Source: Trifolium pratense (lineage: Eukaryota > Streptophyta > Magnoliopsida > Fabales > Fabaceae). Taken from it: a stretch of DNA of 64,000 bases. This document shows, piece after piece, positions 35,181 to 45,026 of this stretch. A program made the position numbers and the translations under genes. A model generated the notes under the pieces. It saw only the letters and a list, made by a program, of their open reading frames with translations. It ran no database searches and was not told the DNA's origin. Each line of letters starts with the position of its first letter. Position 1 is the first letter of the stretch. Location of the stretch: the NCBI RefSeq assembly GCF_020283565.1, contig NC_060060.1, forward strand, positions 72,153,257 to 72,217,256, given 5' to 3'.

Positions 35181-35795
35181 TCGCTCATTTTCTCGGCTAT
35201 TTTACTTAGGCGCTTCTTGGATTGCACTGACCCTACTACTGCAGCAGGTTCATCATTTGTGGACTGTTCGTTCATTTTCTCGGCTATTTTACTTAGGCGC
35301 TTCTTGGATCGTATTGACCCTCAAGATTGCAGCAGGTTCATCATTTATTGAGTATTCGTTCATTTTCTCGGTTATTTTACTTAGGCGCTTCTTGGATCGC
35401 ATTGAGCCTACTACTGCAGCAGGTTCATCATTTGTTGAGTGTTCGTTCATTTTCTCGGCTATTTTACCTAGGCGCTTCTTGGATCGCATTGAGCCTACTA
35501 CTGCAGCAGGTTCATCATTTGTTGAGTGTTCGTTCATTTTCTCGGCTATTTTACTTAGGCGCTTCTTGGATCGCATTGAGCCTACTATTTGAGCCTACTA
35601 CTGCAGCAGGTTCATCATTTGTCGAGTGTTCGTTCATTTTCTCGACTATTTTTCTTAGGCGCTTGTTGGATCGCATTGACCCTCAAGATTGCAGCAGGTT
35701 TATCATTTTATCGACTGTTTGTTCATTTTCTCGGCTATTATACTTAGGCGCTTCTTGGATTGCATTGACCCTCCGACATTCTGCTGCATTGTCGA
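35181..35795 (+). repeat. Tandem array of an ~87-bp unit, about seven copies
   Basis: Units begin tcgttcattttctcggctatt and continue acttaggcgcttcttggat...ctactgcagcaggttcatca. Starts are near 35181, 35268, 35356, 35443, 35530, 35632 and 35719. One unit is lengthened by a 15-base internal duplication near 35583. Since 87 is divisible by three, several frames on both strands stay open through the array (for example 29-aa repeats with RRFLDRIEPTTAAGSSF). I cannot tell whether any is translated. Confidence 0.9.
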
Positions 35796-35802
35796 TTTCT
35801 CT

Positions 35803-36105
35803 ATGGATAACCAGGTATCCAATTTTTATTTATTAAGAATTTAAAATTTTGATTGATTAAAGAGTATTAGTATTTGGTTATCAGTTTTTATCAATCAATA
35901 TCAATATACAATTACAAGCCGAAGGAAAGTGAACCATAACAGATTGTTTGGTTCAAAGGAATGGGGAAGGAAAGATTGTTAATGGATGGAAAGCACACAA
36001 ACCGAAATATTTTCCACTGTTTGTTTCAATGGAACAATGAGAGAGGAAAGAAAGTGGCGGTGGGACCCATAGACTAATGTATAGAGAAACATACATAGTA
36101 TACCA
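35803..36105. other. Spacer with a possible mini-exon
   Basis: ATG at 35803 is followed by three codons and a donor-like cag/gtatcc. If used, it could splice in frame to the orphan ORF at 55551. The rest is AT-rich and non-coding up to the Mutator-type element. Confidence 0.3.
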
Positions 36106-36671
36106 TACATTATAGGCTTAAATATGTGATTAGTCCCTGCACTTGTATCATATTTTGGTATTAGTCCCTGCACTTTTTTTTTGTTTGGTTTTGGTCCTTA
36201 CACTTTAAAAAAGATTTGCTTTAGGTTCCTAATGTTAGTCAACTGTTAAAAAAATGTGAAAAGTAATGGAATGCCATGTGGCCAAATCATTTCATGCCAC
36301 GTGGCACAATAAAAGGGTTATTTTTTAAATGCAAATAAATAAAATAATTAAAGGAGCGATGGTGAAGAGTAAAGACAAAAAACACAACAATTTTTTTTTT
36401 CTTTCCTTTTTAATCTTACTGTTACACTTACACTTGTTATTATTTTTTTATAAGATATTATTATTATTAAGTACTAACGGTCAACTAGAGCGTGTTTTGC
36501 GTCTGTCTGTGTTTATTATGCAAACTTATGTAAAAATAAGAGTTTAAAAAATACGCACCGTCAGTGTAAATTAATTTTACACTGACAACCAATAAGAATG
36601 AATCATTCTTCCACATCATATTAAGAAAGTGGAGTTTAGTAGGGTGATGTGGCGAAAAACATGATTAGTAT

Positions 36672-37155
36672 TGGACTGGGCAATGAGCTTAACGATGTAA
36701 CCAGCAAGCCCAATGAATATCAGAAGGAGAATAGGCCCAAATCAAGTAAATTCTAAATATCCATTAGGCGACACGAAGTCCCGGGCGTGATTGATAATAG
36801 TGGGGCAACGCCCAGAAGTTGAATCCCGCACTGTTATAAATATCTTCTTCTTCTTCCTGGTGTTAGCAACTGACTTGGGAAGGAATAAACCAACCTCCCA
36901 AAACCGCCATGGCTTGGAGACCAAGGTTCTCATCCCTATTTTCACGCCACACCACCGAAGAAAATGCTAAGGACCGGATTTTTAGGAACCCTAGCTTGGA
37001 GAAGAAGACTTTAATGGTCTATAAATAGTTTCATATTTTCATCTGAAAAGGGAGGGAATTCTGACTTATTAAACTCCCAGGGTTGTTGGGATTGAACTGA
37101 GTGTAATCACACCATTTAATCAATAATACAAACCCCCTTGTTTTTTACCAGAACA
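36672..37155 (+). repeat. 5' LTR of the Gypsy element
   Basis: 484 bases from TGGACTGGG to CCAGAACA. It matches the 3' LTR at every position I checked except LTR base 15 (A here, G in the 3' copy). It contains a TATA box (CTATAAATAG, 37019-37028), placing the transcription start near 37055. Confidence 0.95.
37019..37028 (+). promoter_or_regulatory. TATA box of the 5' LTR
   Basis: CTATAAATAG lies 127 bases before the LTR end, the expected place for the U3/R boundary promoter that would make genomic RNA and gag-pol mRNA. The same motif occurs in the 3' LTR at about 49795. Confidence 0.65.
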
Positions 37156-37158
37156 TTT

Positions 37159-37175
37159 TGGCGCCCACCGTGGGG
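37159..37175 (+). promoter_or_regulatory. Primer-binding site
   Basis: TGGCGCCCACCGTGGGG begins three bases after the 5' LTR. TGGCGCC-type sites pair with the 3' end of a tRNA and are common among plant Gypsy elements of the Tat group. I cannot name the tRNA with certainty. Confidence 0.8.
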
Positions 37176-37239
37176 CTGCGGTAAAATCATTTGATCCCAG
37201 CCTATCACAGCAACTAGACGAAAAATCAAACATCTTCAC

Positions 37240-40200
37240 ATGGCTGGAGAACATGGAAACAACGACAACTCTAGCGTTAACACCTTGCAAGCCGCCGTTG
37301 TAGAAATACGGCGCTTACAAACTCAGATTGCGGCCATCGAAGCCGAAAGAACTAATGAAAAAGAGAAAGCGAAATTGATCTCGGAGGAGGAGGGAGAGGG
37401 CGTCATGGACGTACAGCCTTTAGCACAACACTTGTGGGATTCCCAAGTGGTGGAAACAATCAAGGTTCCTCACCTTCCTACCTTCGACGGAAAGACGGAT
37501 CCAAGGGAGCACCTGATGGCAATCGGAACACAAACCGCCATAATCAATGCTCCGGAGCATCTAAAGTGCAAGCTACTAGCCGGCACCTTCAAGGATGTCG
37601 CCCTACGTTGGTACATGAACCTTCCAAAGAATTCAATCGAGAGTTATGCTGACTTTCATAAAAAATTTATTCACCAGTTCGCTGGATCGAAACACGTGAA
37701 AGTCACATCAACCAGTCTTTTCTCCATCCGCCAAAACCATGGCGAGTCATTGCGTAACTTCCTCGCCAGATTTAGCGACGCCACCATCAAAGTCTCAAAT
37801 CCAAATCAGGAGATGTTCGTGGCAGCCTTCCACAATGGGCTAAGAGCAGGACATTTCAATGAGTCCTTAGCCCAAAAGCCAGCCTCGTCAATGCAGGAGG
37901 TGAACAAGAGGGCGGAGTGTTATATAAAGGGCGAAGAAAGTAACGCCGAGAAAAGACAAAGAGACGTTAAGGAGAAGGAATACGTGGGCCGTGCCACTAG
38001 AGCACCCGAACACCCACGACCAAAAACGGGAGGCCACCAAGGGGACCCATGGCAGAGGCATCATGGGAAGCCCTACCGCCAACCGCCCAGAAGAGAATTC
38101 AGGAATCATCCCGCCAATGAAGACCTCACGCCATTAAACGCCTCAAAAGTTTACGTTTTAAACGAAATTCTGGCCACTGGTTTGGCAAACCTCCCCCCAA
38201 GGAGAACCAGTAACATCCCCATGGGGCTGGACGATAACGCCTGGTGCGCATATCACAGGTGTAGAGGTCACTCCACAGAAAAATGCTTCCGCTTAAGAGA
38301 TTTAATCGAAGAGCTGATAAAAAGCGGACACCTTCGCAAATTCATTGACGACGCCGCCCAAGGGCGGGTTGTCGTGCCAAAAGTCCCCCGACAGGAGCTA
38401 AGGGACCCTCCTGGGCCAAATAGAGAACCTCCCAAGGGGAGAATCTCCGTGAATACAATAGCGGGAGGATTCTCAGGCGGGGGCGAATCAAGCTCAGCAA
38501 GGAAAAGGTATGTACGCCGAGCCATCTCGGAAATATACCTCGTAAGTCAACCCCAGCCATTAGACGTACCAGATTTGGCGTTCACAGCAAAGGATGGGTT
38601 GGAGGTAGCGCCTCATGACGATGATCCATTAGTGATTCAAGTCCAAATTTTGAACTGCGATGTAAAAAGAGTACTGATAGACTCAGGGAGTTCAGCGGAC
38701 ATTATGTACTGGGAAGCTTTCAAGGCCATGCAATTAGCAGAGGAGCAATTGCAACCATACTCCGGAACCCTGGTTGGGTTCTCTGGCGAACAAGTGGATG
38801 TAATGGGCTATGCCTCTCTTCTCACTACATTTGGAGAAGGCAGCAACGCCAAAACTATCAAGGTGCGATACCTGGTAGTTAAAACTCCCTTTACCTCCTA
38901 TAATATTATTATAGGTAGGCCCGCCTTTAACACATTGGGGGCGGCCATGTCCACTCTATACCTAGCAATAAAATACCCCCTTGATAATGGGGGAGTAGGG
39001 ACGGTAAGGGGCGATCAGATTCTCGCCAAGAAATGCTACGAGTCTAGCTTAAAGATACGACACCGAACTTCCAGCGCAAGCGGAAAATTCGAAAGAAGAC
39101 AAGCCGCAATTCCAGGCGGCATAAACATCATAGAGAGCGTAGATATGGATCCGAGGGAGGAATTTCAAGATCGAAGGGTAAGCCCTATAGAAGACCTGGA
39201 GCAGGTTCAAATTGGCGATCACCCACACCAGACAACCAGCTTGGGAACAGCGTTGCCCAGCGAGGAGAGGAGACGAATCATCAAAATCTTGAAGGATAAC
39301 GCTGACCTATTCGCATGGAAGCCTTCAGATATGCCAGGGATTGACGAAGGGGTGATAACACATAAACTTTCAATATCACCCAGCACAAAACCAGTCTCCC
39401 AAAGAAAGAGAAAGGTAGGAGAAGAAAGACGAGTCGCTATAGCGGAAGAAGTAGAGAAGCTAAAGGAGGCTGGATTCATCGAAGAAATAAAATACCCCTC
39501 ATGGTTGGCAAACGTCGTCATGGTGAAAAAGGCCAACGGAAAGTGGAGAATGTGCGTGGACTTCACAGATTTAAACAAGGCATGTCCCAAAGATCCATAT
39601 CCTCTGCCCAACATAGACAGGTTAATTGATGGCGCCTCGGGGTGCAAGATGCTGAGTTTTATGGACGCCTACTCCGGATACAATCAAATAAAGATGAACC
39701 CCTCCGACGCCTGCCATACAGCCTTTATGTCGAATACCTGCAACTATTTTTACAACGTCATGCCTTTTGGATTGAAGAATGCGGGAGCAACATACCAAAG
39801 GTTGATGGACAGGGTTTTTGCCGAGCAAATAGGGAAGAACTTAGAGGTATATATCGACGACATGGTAGTAAAAACTTCCGAGGGAAGTCGCCATGATGAT
39901 GATCTGTTGGACATCATGGGATCAGTAAGAAAGTACAACATGAGACTAAACCCAGCAAAGTGTTCCTTTGGAGTACAAGCCGGAAAATTCCTAGGGTTTA
40001 TGCTCACCAGCAGAGGAATAGAGGCTAACCCCGAAAAATGCCAAGCCATCATAGACATGAGGAGCCCCACATCCGTGAAAGAAGTACAAACCTTGACAGG
40101 CAGAATAGCGGCACTATCCAGATTCCTATCATGTGCGGGCGAAAAGGGTTTCCACTTCTTCGCATCCCTTAGAAAAAATGAGAGATTCTCCTGGACACCA

Positions 40201-42375
40201 GAATGTGAAGAAGCCTTCAGACAACTAAAAGAGTTCCTAGCATCACCGCCCATCTTGACACGCCCATTACCAGGTAACACCCTTTACCTATATCTCGCAG
40301 TTTCGGATAGAGCTTTGAGTTCAGCTCTAGTTCAGGAAATAGAGGGCGAAGAAAAGCCTATATATTTTGTAAGTAGAACCCTAAGGGGAGCAGAAACCAG
40401 GTATCAAAGAATAGAGAGGTTATCTCTCGCGGTAGTTGTCACAGCCAGAAAATTAAGGCAGTACTTTCAAAGCCACCAGGTAGTTGTTAGAACAGATTAC
40501 CCTATCAAGAACGTCCTCCGAAAGCCAGACTTGGCAGGAAGGATGGTAGCGTGGTCCGTTGAATTATCAGAATTTGACATCACCTTCTCACCTAGAGGGG
40601 CCATTAAGTCACAAAGACTAGCTGATTTTGTATTGGAAATGTCTACTCCGCCAACAACAGAGAAAACAGCGTTTTGGACACTCTTAGTTGACGGGGCCTC
40701 CAATGTGCGAGGAAGTGGAGCCGGAATAGTACTGGAAGGACCAGATGGCGTTATGATAGAACAATCACTACGTTTCGCCTTCAAAGCCAGCAACAACCAA
40801 GCGGAATACGAAGCTTTGATAGCAGGAATGAAGTTAGCAAGCGATATGGAGGTAAAAGAGCTAAGGGCCATGAGTGATTCCCAACTGGTAACCAACCAAG
40901 TATCAGGGAAGTTTCAAACGAAGGAGCCGCAGTTAATCAAATACGTGGAGAAGGTGCAAAACCTAGCTAAGCATTTCGATTCGTTCGAATTAGTCTACGT
41001 TCCCCGCGAACAAAACATGAGAGCAGATCTATTGTCAAAGCTGGCGAGCACCAAAAAACCAGGAAGCCATAGAACCGTTATCCAAGAGACCATAAAAACT
41101 CCCAGCATCAACGGGGAAGAGGTAATGATGGTAATAGAAGAGGAAGACTGGAGATCACCCATTATCCGGTACCTCCAAAAGGATGAACTCCCGAAAGAAA
41201 GGGAAAAGGCTTTTAAATTGAAGAAAATGGCGGCATGGTATTCAATGGTAGGGGATAAGCTATACAAAAGGGGATTTGCGTCCCCCCTCCTTTTATGCGT
41301 CAGTACCGAAGAAGCCAAGCGCATCATGTCTGAAGTTCACGAGGGATCGTGTGGTAGTCATATCGGTTCAAGAGCACTAGCAGGAAAGATATTAAGAGCA
41401 GGATTTTATTGGCCAGATATACATGATGATACCGCCATGTATGTAAGAAACTGTGACAAATGCCAAAGACACGCCAACCTGCATCACGTTCCGGGGGAAC
41501 CGCTAAAGTCAGTATTATCCCCATGGCCCTTTTTCATGTGGGGTGTAGATATCGTGGGTCCGTTTCCGGTTGGCTATAAACAAGCGCGATGGATCATCGT
41601 CGCCGTGGACTACTTTACAAAATGGATTGAAGCAGAACCGGTATCCAGCATCTCGGCGGAACAGGTAAAAATCTTTTATTGGAAGAAAATCATCTGCAGA
41701 TTTGGACTGCCCAAGTATATCGTATCCGACAACGGTACACAGTTCGCCAGCGAAAAGGTCGTAGAGTTCTGTCGAAGCAAAGGGATCAAAAACACCTTTA
41801 TATCGGTGGAGCATCCACAAGCTAACGGACAAGCAGAGTCAGCAAATAAGGTGATACTAAGAGCCTTAAAAAGGAGGCTAGATAGCAAAGGCGAAGCTTG
41901 GGTAGCCCACATCTCACCCATCCTCTGGTCGTATCACACCACTCCCCAATCCTCGACAGGAGAAGCGCCATTTACAATGGTCTATGGTTCAGACGCGATG
42001 ATCCCGGTGGAAATAAATCCTCCTAGTTGGCGCAGAGAAACCACGACGCAGGAAGAAAACGACAGAGCTTTGGAAGAGAACCTAGACATGATCGAGGAAA
42101 GAAGAGAAAGAGCGCATTTCAGAGAATTCGCCATAAAGCAAAGGGCCGCTAGGCGTTATAATACGAGAGTCAAACAAAGGAGTTTCCAAGAGGGCGATCT
42201 AGTGCTGAAAAGACCTATGGGAAAGGATAAAGGAGGAAAGTTCGCAGCAAACTGGGAAGGCCCCTTTCGGGTGCAAGAAGCTTTCGAAGGAGGAGCATAT
42301 CGTCTAGAGACCATGGAAGGAAGAATCCTCCCCAAGACGTGGAACATAGCAAACTTAAAGTTCTACTACAGCTAA
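37240..42375 (+). CDS. Gypsy gag-pol polyprotein (1711 aa, uninterrupted)
   Basis: The ATG at 37240 lies 85 bases past the LTR. Gag core about 60-225 (LLAGTFKDVALRWYMNLP); an imperfect Cys/His cluster near 337-352 (CAYHRCRGHSTEKC). Protease VLIDSGSSADI, catalytic Asp 481. Reverse transcriptase about 740-930 with YIDD at 871-874. A first RNase H region follows (VRTDYPIKNVL...), then a second, archaeal-like RNase H (WTLLVDGASNVRGSGAG, about 1146-1270), the Tat-lineage hallmark. Integrase: HHCC finger about 1365-1410 and D1437, D1497, E1533, with exact D,D(35)E spacing. No chromodomain is seen. No stop or frameshift separates gag from pol, so one polyprotein is expected. Catalytic motifs look intact. 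Confidence 0.97.
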   Translation: MAGEHGNNDNSSVNTLQAAVVEIRRLQTQIAAIEAERTNEKEKAKLISEEEGEGVMDVQPLAQHLWDSQVVETIKVPHLPTFDGKTDPREHLMAIGTQTAIINAPEHLKCKLLAGTFKDVALRWYMNLPKNSIESYADFHKKFIHQFAGSKHVKVTSTSLFSIRQNHGESLRNFLARFSDATIKVSNPNQEMFVAAFHNGLRAGHFNESLAQKPASSMQEVNKRAECYIKGEESNAEKRQRDVKEKEYVGRATRAPEHPRPKTGGHQGDPWQRHHGKPYRQPPRREFRNHPANEDLTPLNASKVYVLNEILATGLANLPPRRTSNIPMGLDDNAWCAYHRCRGHSTEKCFRLRDLIEELIKSGHLRKFIDDAAQGRVVVPKVPRQELRDPPGPNREPPKGRISVNTIAGGFSGGGESSSARKRYVRRAISEIYLVSQPQPLDVPDLAFTAKDGLEVAPHDDDPLVIQVQILNCDVKRVLIDSGSSADIMYWEAFKAMQLAEEQLQPYSGTLVGFSGEQVDVMGYASLLTTFGEGSNAKTIKVRYLVVKTPFTSYNIIIGRPAFNTLGAAMSTLYLAIKYPLDNGGVGTVRGDQILAKKCYESSLKIRHRTSSASGKFERRQAAIPGGINIIESVDMDPREEFQDRRVSPIEDLEQVQIGDHPHQTTSLGTALPSEERRRIIKILKDNADLFAWKPSDMPGIDEGVITHKLSISPSTKPVSQRKRKVGEERRVAIAEEVEKLKEAGFIEEIKYPSWLANVVMVKKANGKWRMCVDFTDLNKACPKDPYPLPNIDRLIDGASGCKMLSFMDAYSGYNQIKMNPSDACHTAFMSNTCNYFYNVMPFGLKNAGATYQRLMDRVFAEQIGKNLEVYIDDMVVKTSEGSRHDDDLLDIMGSVRKYNMRLNPAKCSFGVQAGKFLGFMLTSRGIEANPEKCQAIIDMRSPTSVKEVQTLTGRIAALSRFLSCAGEKGFHFFASLRKNERFSWTPECEEAFRQLKEFLASPPILTRPLPGNTLYLYLAVSDRALSSALVQEIEGEEKPIYFVSRTLRGAETRYQRIERLSLAVVVTARKLRQYFQSHQVVVRTDYPIKNVLRKPDLAGRMVAWSVELSEFDITFSPRGAIKSQRLADFVLEMSTPPTTEKTAFWTLLVDGASNVRGSGAGIVLEGPDGVMIEQSLRFAFKASNNQAEYEALIAGMKLASDMEVKELRAMSDSQLVTNQVSGKFQTKEPQLIKYVEKVQNLAKHFDSFELVYVPREQNMRADLLSKLASTKKPGSHRTVIQETIKTPSINGEEVMMVIEEEDWRSPIIRYLQKDELPKEREKAFKLKKMAAWYSMVGDKLYKRGFASPLLLCVSTEEAKRIMSEVHEGSCGSHIGSRALAGKILRAGFYWPDIHDDTAMYVRNCDKCQRHANLHHVPGEPLKSVLSPWPFFMWGVDIVGPFPVGYKQARWIIVAVDYFTKWIEAEPVSSISAEQVKIFYWKKIICRFGLPKYIVSDNGTQFASEKVVEFCRSKGIKNTFISVEHPQANGQAESANKVILRALKRRLDSKGEAWVAHISPILWSYHTTPQSSTGEAPFTMVYGSDAMIPVEINPPSWRRETTTQEENDRALEENLDMIEERRERAHFREFAIKQRAARRYNTRVKQRSFQEGDLVLKRPMGKDKGGKFAANWEGPFRVQEAFEGGAYRLETMEGRILPKTWNIANLKFYYS

Positions 42376-42700
42376 TCGCGGGGCATCACGTTACTGGTGG
42401 AAGAATAAGTAAAACCATTCTCTTCTTTTAGCAATATTTTTAATGATGTATAGGAACCGTTTTCATAAATGAATAAAAAGACAATGAGACACTCTTTTCC
42501 CCTGCTTTAACTGGGGTTTTTATCGAGGCTCATTGAATTTCAAAATTCTAGTAGTTTATATCTTCTTGCATATGTCAAAATATATACGTCAACCTGATTA
42601 AGTTACGGGCTCTGAATCAACAAAAATGGTTATCTCAAACTTGAGCTCCGAATCTTTATCAAAGATCAACTCAGATGTGAGCGCTGAACCATAAAACAAG
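42376..42700 (+). other. Gypsy 3' spacer before the minisatellite
   Basis: Non-coding sequence after the gag-pol stop. A poly(A)-signal-like aatgaataaaaag at about 42469-42481 could end gag-pol transcripts early. At 42600-42690 short gagctc/cgaatc phrases look like diverged precursors of the following repeat. Confidence 0.5.
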
Positions 42701-44647
42701 GTTGCAAGGCCTTGGCGTTACCTGTAAGTCTTACGAGTTGGGTACGTCAGAAAAAGAAAAATTAAACAAGGTTGCAAGGCCTTGGCGTTACCTGTAAGTC
42801 TTACGAGTTGGGTACGTCAGAAAAAGAAAAATTAAACAAGGTTGCAAGGCCTTGGCGTTACCTGTAAGTCTTACGAGTTGGGTACGTCAGAAAAAGAAAA
42901 ATTAAACAAGGTTGCAAGGCCTTGGCATTACCTGTAAGTCTTACGAGTTGGGTACGTCAGAAAAAGAAAAATTAAACAAGGTTGCAAGGCCTTGGCGTTA
43001 CCTGTAAGTCTTACGAGTTGGGTACGTCAGAAAAAGAAAAATTAAACAAGGTTGCAAGGCCTTGGCGTTACCTGTAAGTCTTACGAGTTGGGTACGTCAG
43101 AAAAAGAAAAATTAAACAAGGTTGCAAGGCCTTGGCGTTACCTGTAAGTCTTACGAGTTGGGTACGTCAGAAAAAGAAAAATTAAACAAGGTTGCAAGGC
43201 CTTGGCGTTACCTGTAAGTCTTACGAGTTGGGTACGTCAGAAAAAGAAAAATTAAACAAGGTTGCAAGGCCTTGGCGTTACCTGTAAGTCTTACGAGTTG
43301 GGTACGTCAGAAAAAGAAAAATTAAACAAGGTTGCAAGGCCTTGGCGTTACCTGTAAGTCTTACGAGTTGGGTACGTCAGAAAAAGAAAAATTAAACAAG
43401 GTTGCAAGGCCTTGGCGTTACCTGTAAGTCTTACGAGTTGGGTACGTCAGAAAAAGAAAAATTAAACAAGGTTGCAAGGCCTTGGCGTTACCTGTAAGTC
43501 TTACGAGTTGGGTACGTCAGAAAAAGAAAAATTAAACAAGGTTGCAAGGCCTTGGCGTTACCTGTAAGTCTTACGAGTTGGGTACGTCAGAAAAAGAAAA
43601 ATTAAACAAGGTTGCAAGGCCTTGGCGTTACCTGTAAGTCTTACGAGTTGGGTACGTCAGAAAAAGAAAAATTAAACAAGGTTGCAAGGCCTTGGCGTTA
43701 CCTGTAAGTCTTACGAGTTGGGTACGTCAGAAAAAGAAAAATTAAACAAGGTTGCAAGGCCTTGGCGTTACCTGTAAGTCTTACGAGTTGGGTACGTCAG
43801 AAAAAGAAAAATTAAACAAGGTTGCAAGGCCTTGGCGTTACCTGTAAGTCTTACGAGTTGGGTACGTCAGAAAAAGAAAAATTAAACAAGGTTGCAAGGC
43901 CTTGGCGTTACCTGTAAGTCTTACGAGTTGGGTACGTCAGAAAAAGAAAAATTAAACAAGGTTGCAAGGCCTTGGCGTTACCTGTAAGTCTTACGAGTTG
44001 GGTACGTCAGAAAAAGAAAAATTAAACAAGGTTGCAAGGCCTTGGCGTTACCTGTAAGTCTTACGAGTTGGGTACGTCAGAAAAAGAAAAATTAAACAAG
44101 GTTGCAAGGCCTTGGCGTTACCTGTAAGTCTTACGAGTTGGGTACGTCAGAAAAAGAAAAATTAAACAAGGTTGCAAGGCCTTGGCGTTACCTGTAAGTC
44201 TTACGAGTTGGGTACGTCAGAAAAAGAAAAATTAAACAAGGTTGCAAGGCCTTGGCGTTACCTGTAAGTCTTACGAGTTGGGTACGTCAGAAAAAGAAAA
44301 ATTAAACAAGGTTGCAAGGCCTTGGCGTTACCTGTAAGTCTTACGAGTTGGGTACGTCAGAAAAAGAAAAATTAAACAAGGTTGCAAGGCCTTGGCGTTA
44401 CCTGTAAGTCTTACGAGTTGGGTACGTCAGAAAAAGAAAAATTAAACAAGGTTGCAAGGCCTTGGCGTTACCTGTAAGTCTTACGAGTTGGGTACGTCAG
44501 AAAAAGAAAAATTAAACAAGGTTGCAAGGCCTTGGCGTTACCTGTAAGTCTTACGAGTTGGGTACGTCAGAAAAAGAAAAATAAACAAGGTTGCAAGGCC
44601 TTGGCGTTACCTGTAAGTCTTACGAGTTGGGTACGTCAGAAAAAGAA
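42701..44647 (+). repeat. Minisatellite: 28 tandem copies of a 70-bp unit
   Basis: Starts of gttgcaaggc fall at 42701 and every 70 bases through 44521, with the last at 44590 (unit shortened by one A). That makes 28 copies. All appear identical except one base in copy 4 (cattacc for cgttacc at about 42926). Each unit has caaggccttgg and a cttacgagttgggtacgtcag block. The unit length is not a multiple of three and each unit contains taa, so it is non-coding. It sits in the 3' region of the Gypsy element, where Tat/Ogre elements are known to carry variable tandem repeats. Confidence 0.97.
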
Positions 44648-45026
44648 ACAGCAGAGAAAGGCGAGATTATCAACACCGCCAGAAGAAGCTTATACACAAC
44701 CAAAGCAGGCGATTCATTATAACGCCAAAAGACAACAGGTATAAAGTTATTTGTATCAATTTACAATTATTATAGAAAGTCGAAGATGTTGCAGGTGCAA
44801 GGACAAAGTTTCCTAGACGAGAACGACAGAAGGCGTTACCTCACAACGTAATGCAAAAATAATCCATAAAGTTATGAAGAGAAGAAATCAGGCGAATAAA
44901 GAAATTTATAAAGGACCCAGCCAAGGGGCAAATTGTTCAAAGCCACAAAAGGGCATACAAAATAGTTACAAATAGCCACAGAAGGGCAAGAACAAAAGTC
45001 ATTACAACAAAGGGAAAAGAAGTCAT
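44648..45026. other. Gypsy spacer between minisatellite and antisense genes
   Basis: Non-coding. It should contain the 3' UTR and poly(A) site of the antisense 672-aa gene, which ends at 45027. An aggcgttacctcacaacg phrase at 44831 resembles part of the 70-bp unit. Confidence 0.45.

Noticed and set aside
35049..35836. Long ORFs across the His-rich and 87-bp repeat region
   Set aside because: Several overlapping frames on both strands are open because the repeat length is divisible by three; none has independent support, so I listed the array and not a gene.
36742..36945. Identical 67-codon ORFs in both LTRs (also 49518-49721)
   Set aside because: They fall inside the LTRs on the antisense strand, have no domain, and are identical only because the LTRs are.
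42701..44647. Regular repeats that could be mistaken for a CRISPR array
   Set aside because: The 70-bp units are contiguous with no variable spacers, lie in a plant retrotransposon and have no cas genes. It is a minisatellite.
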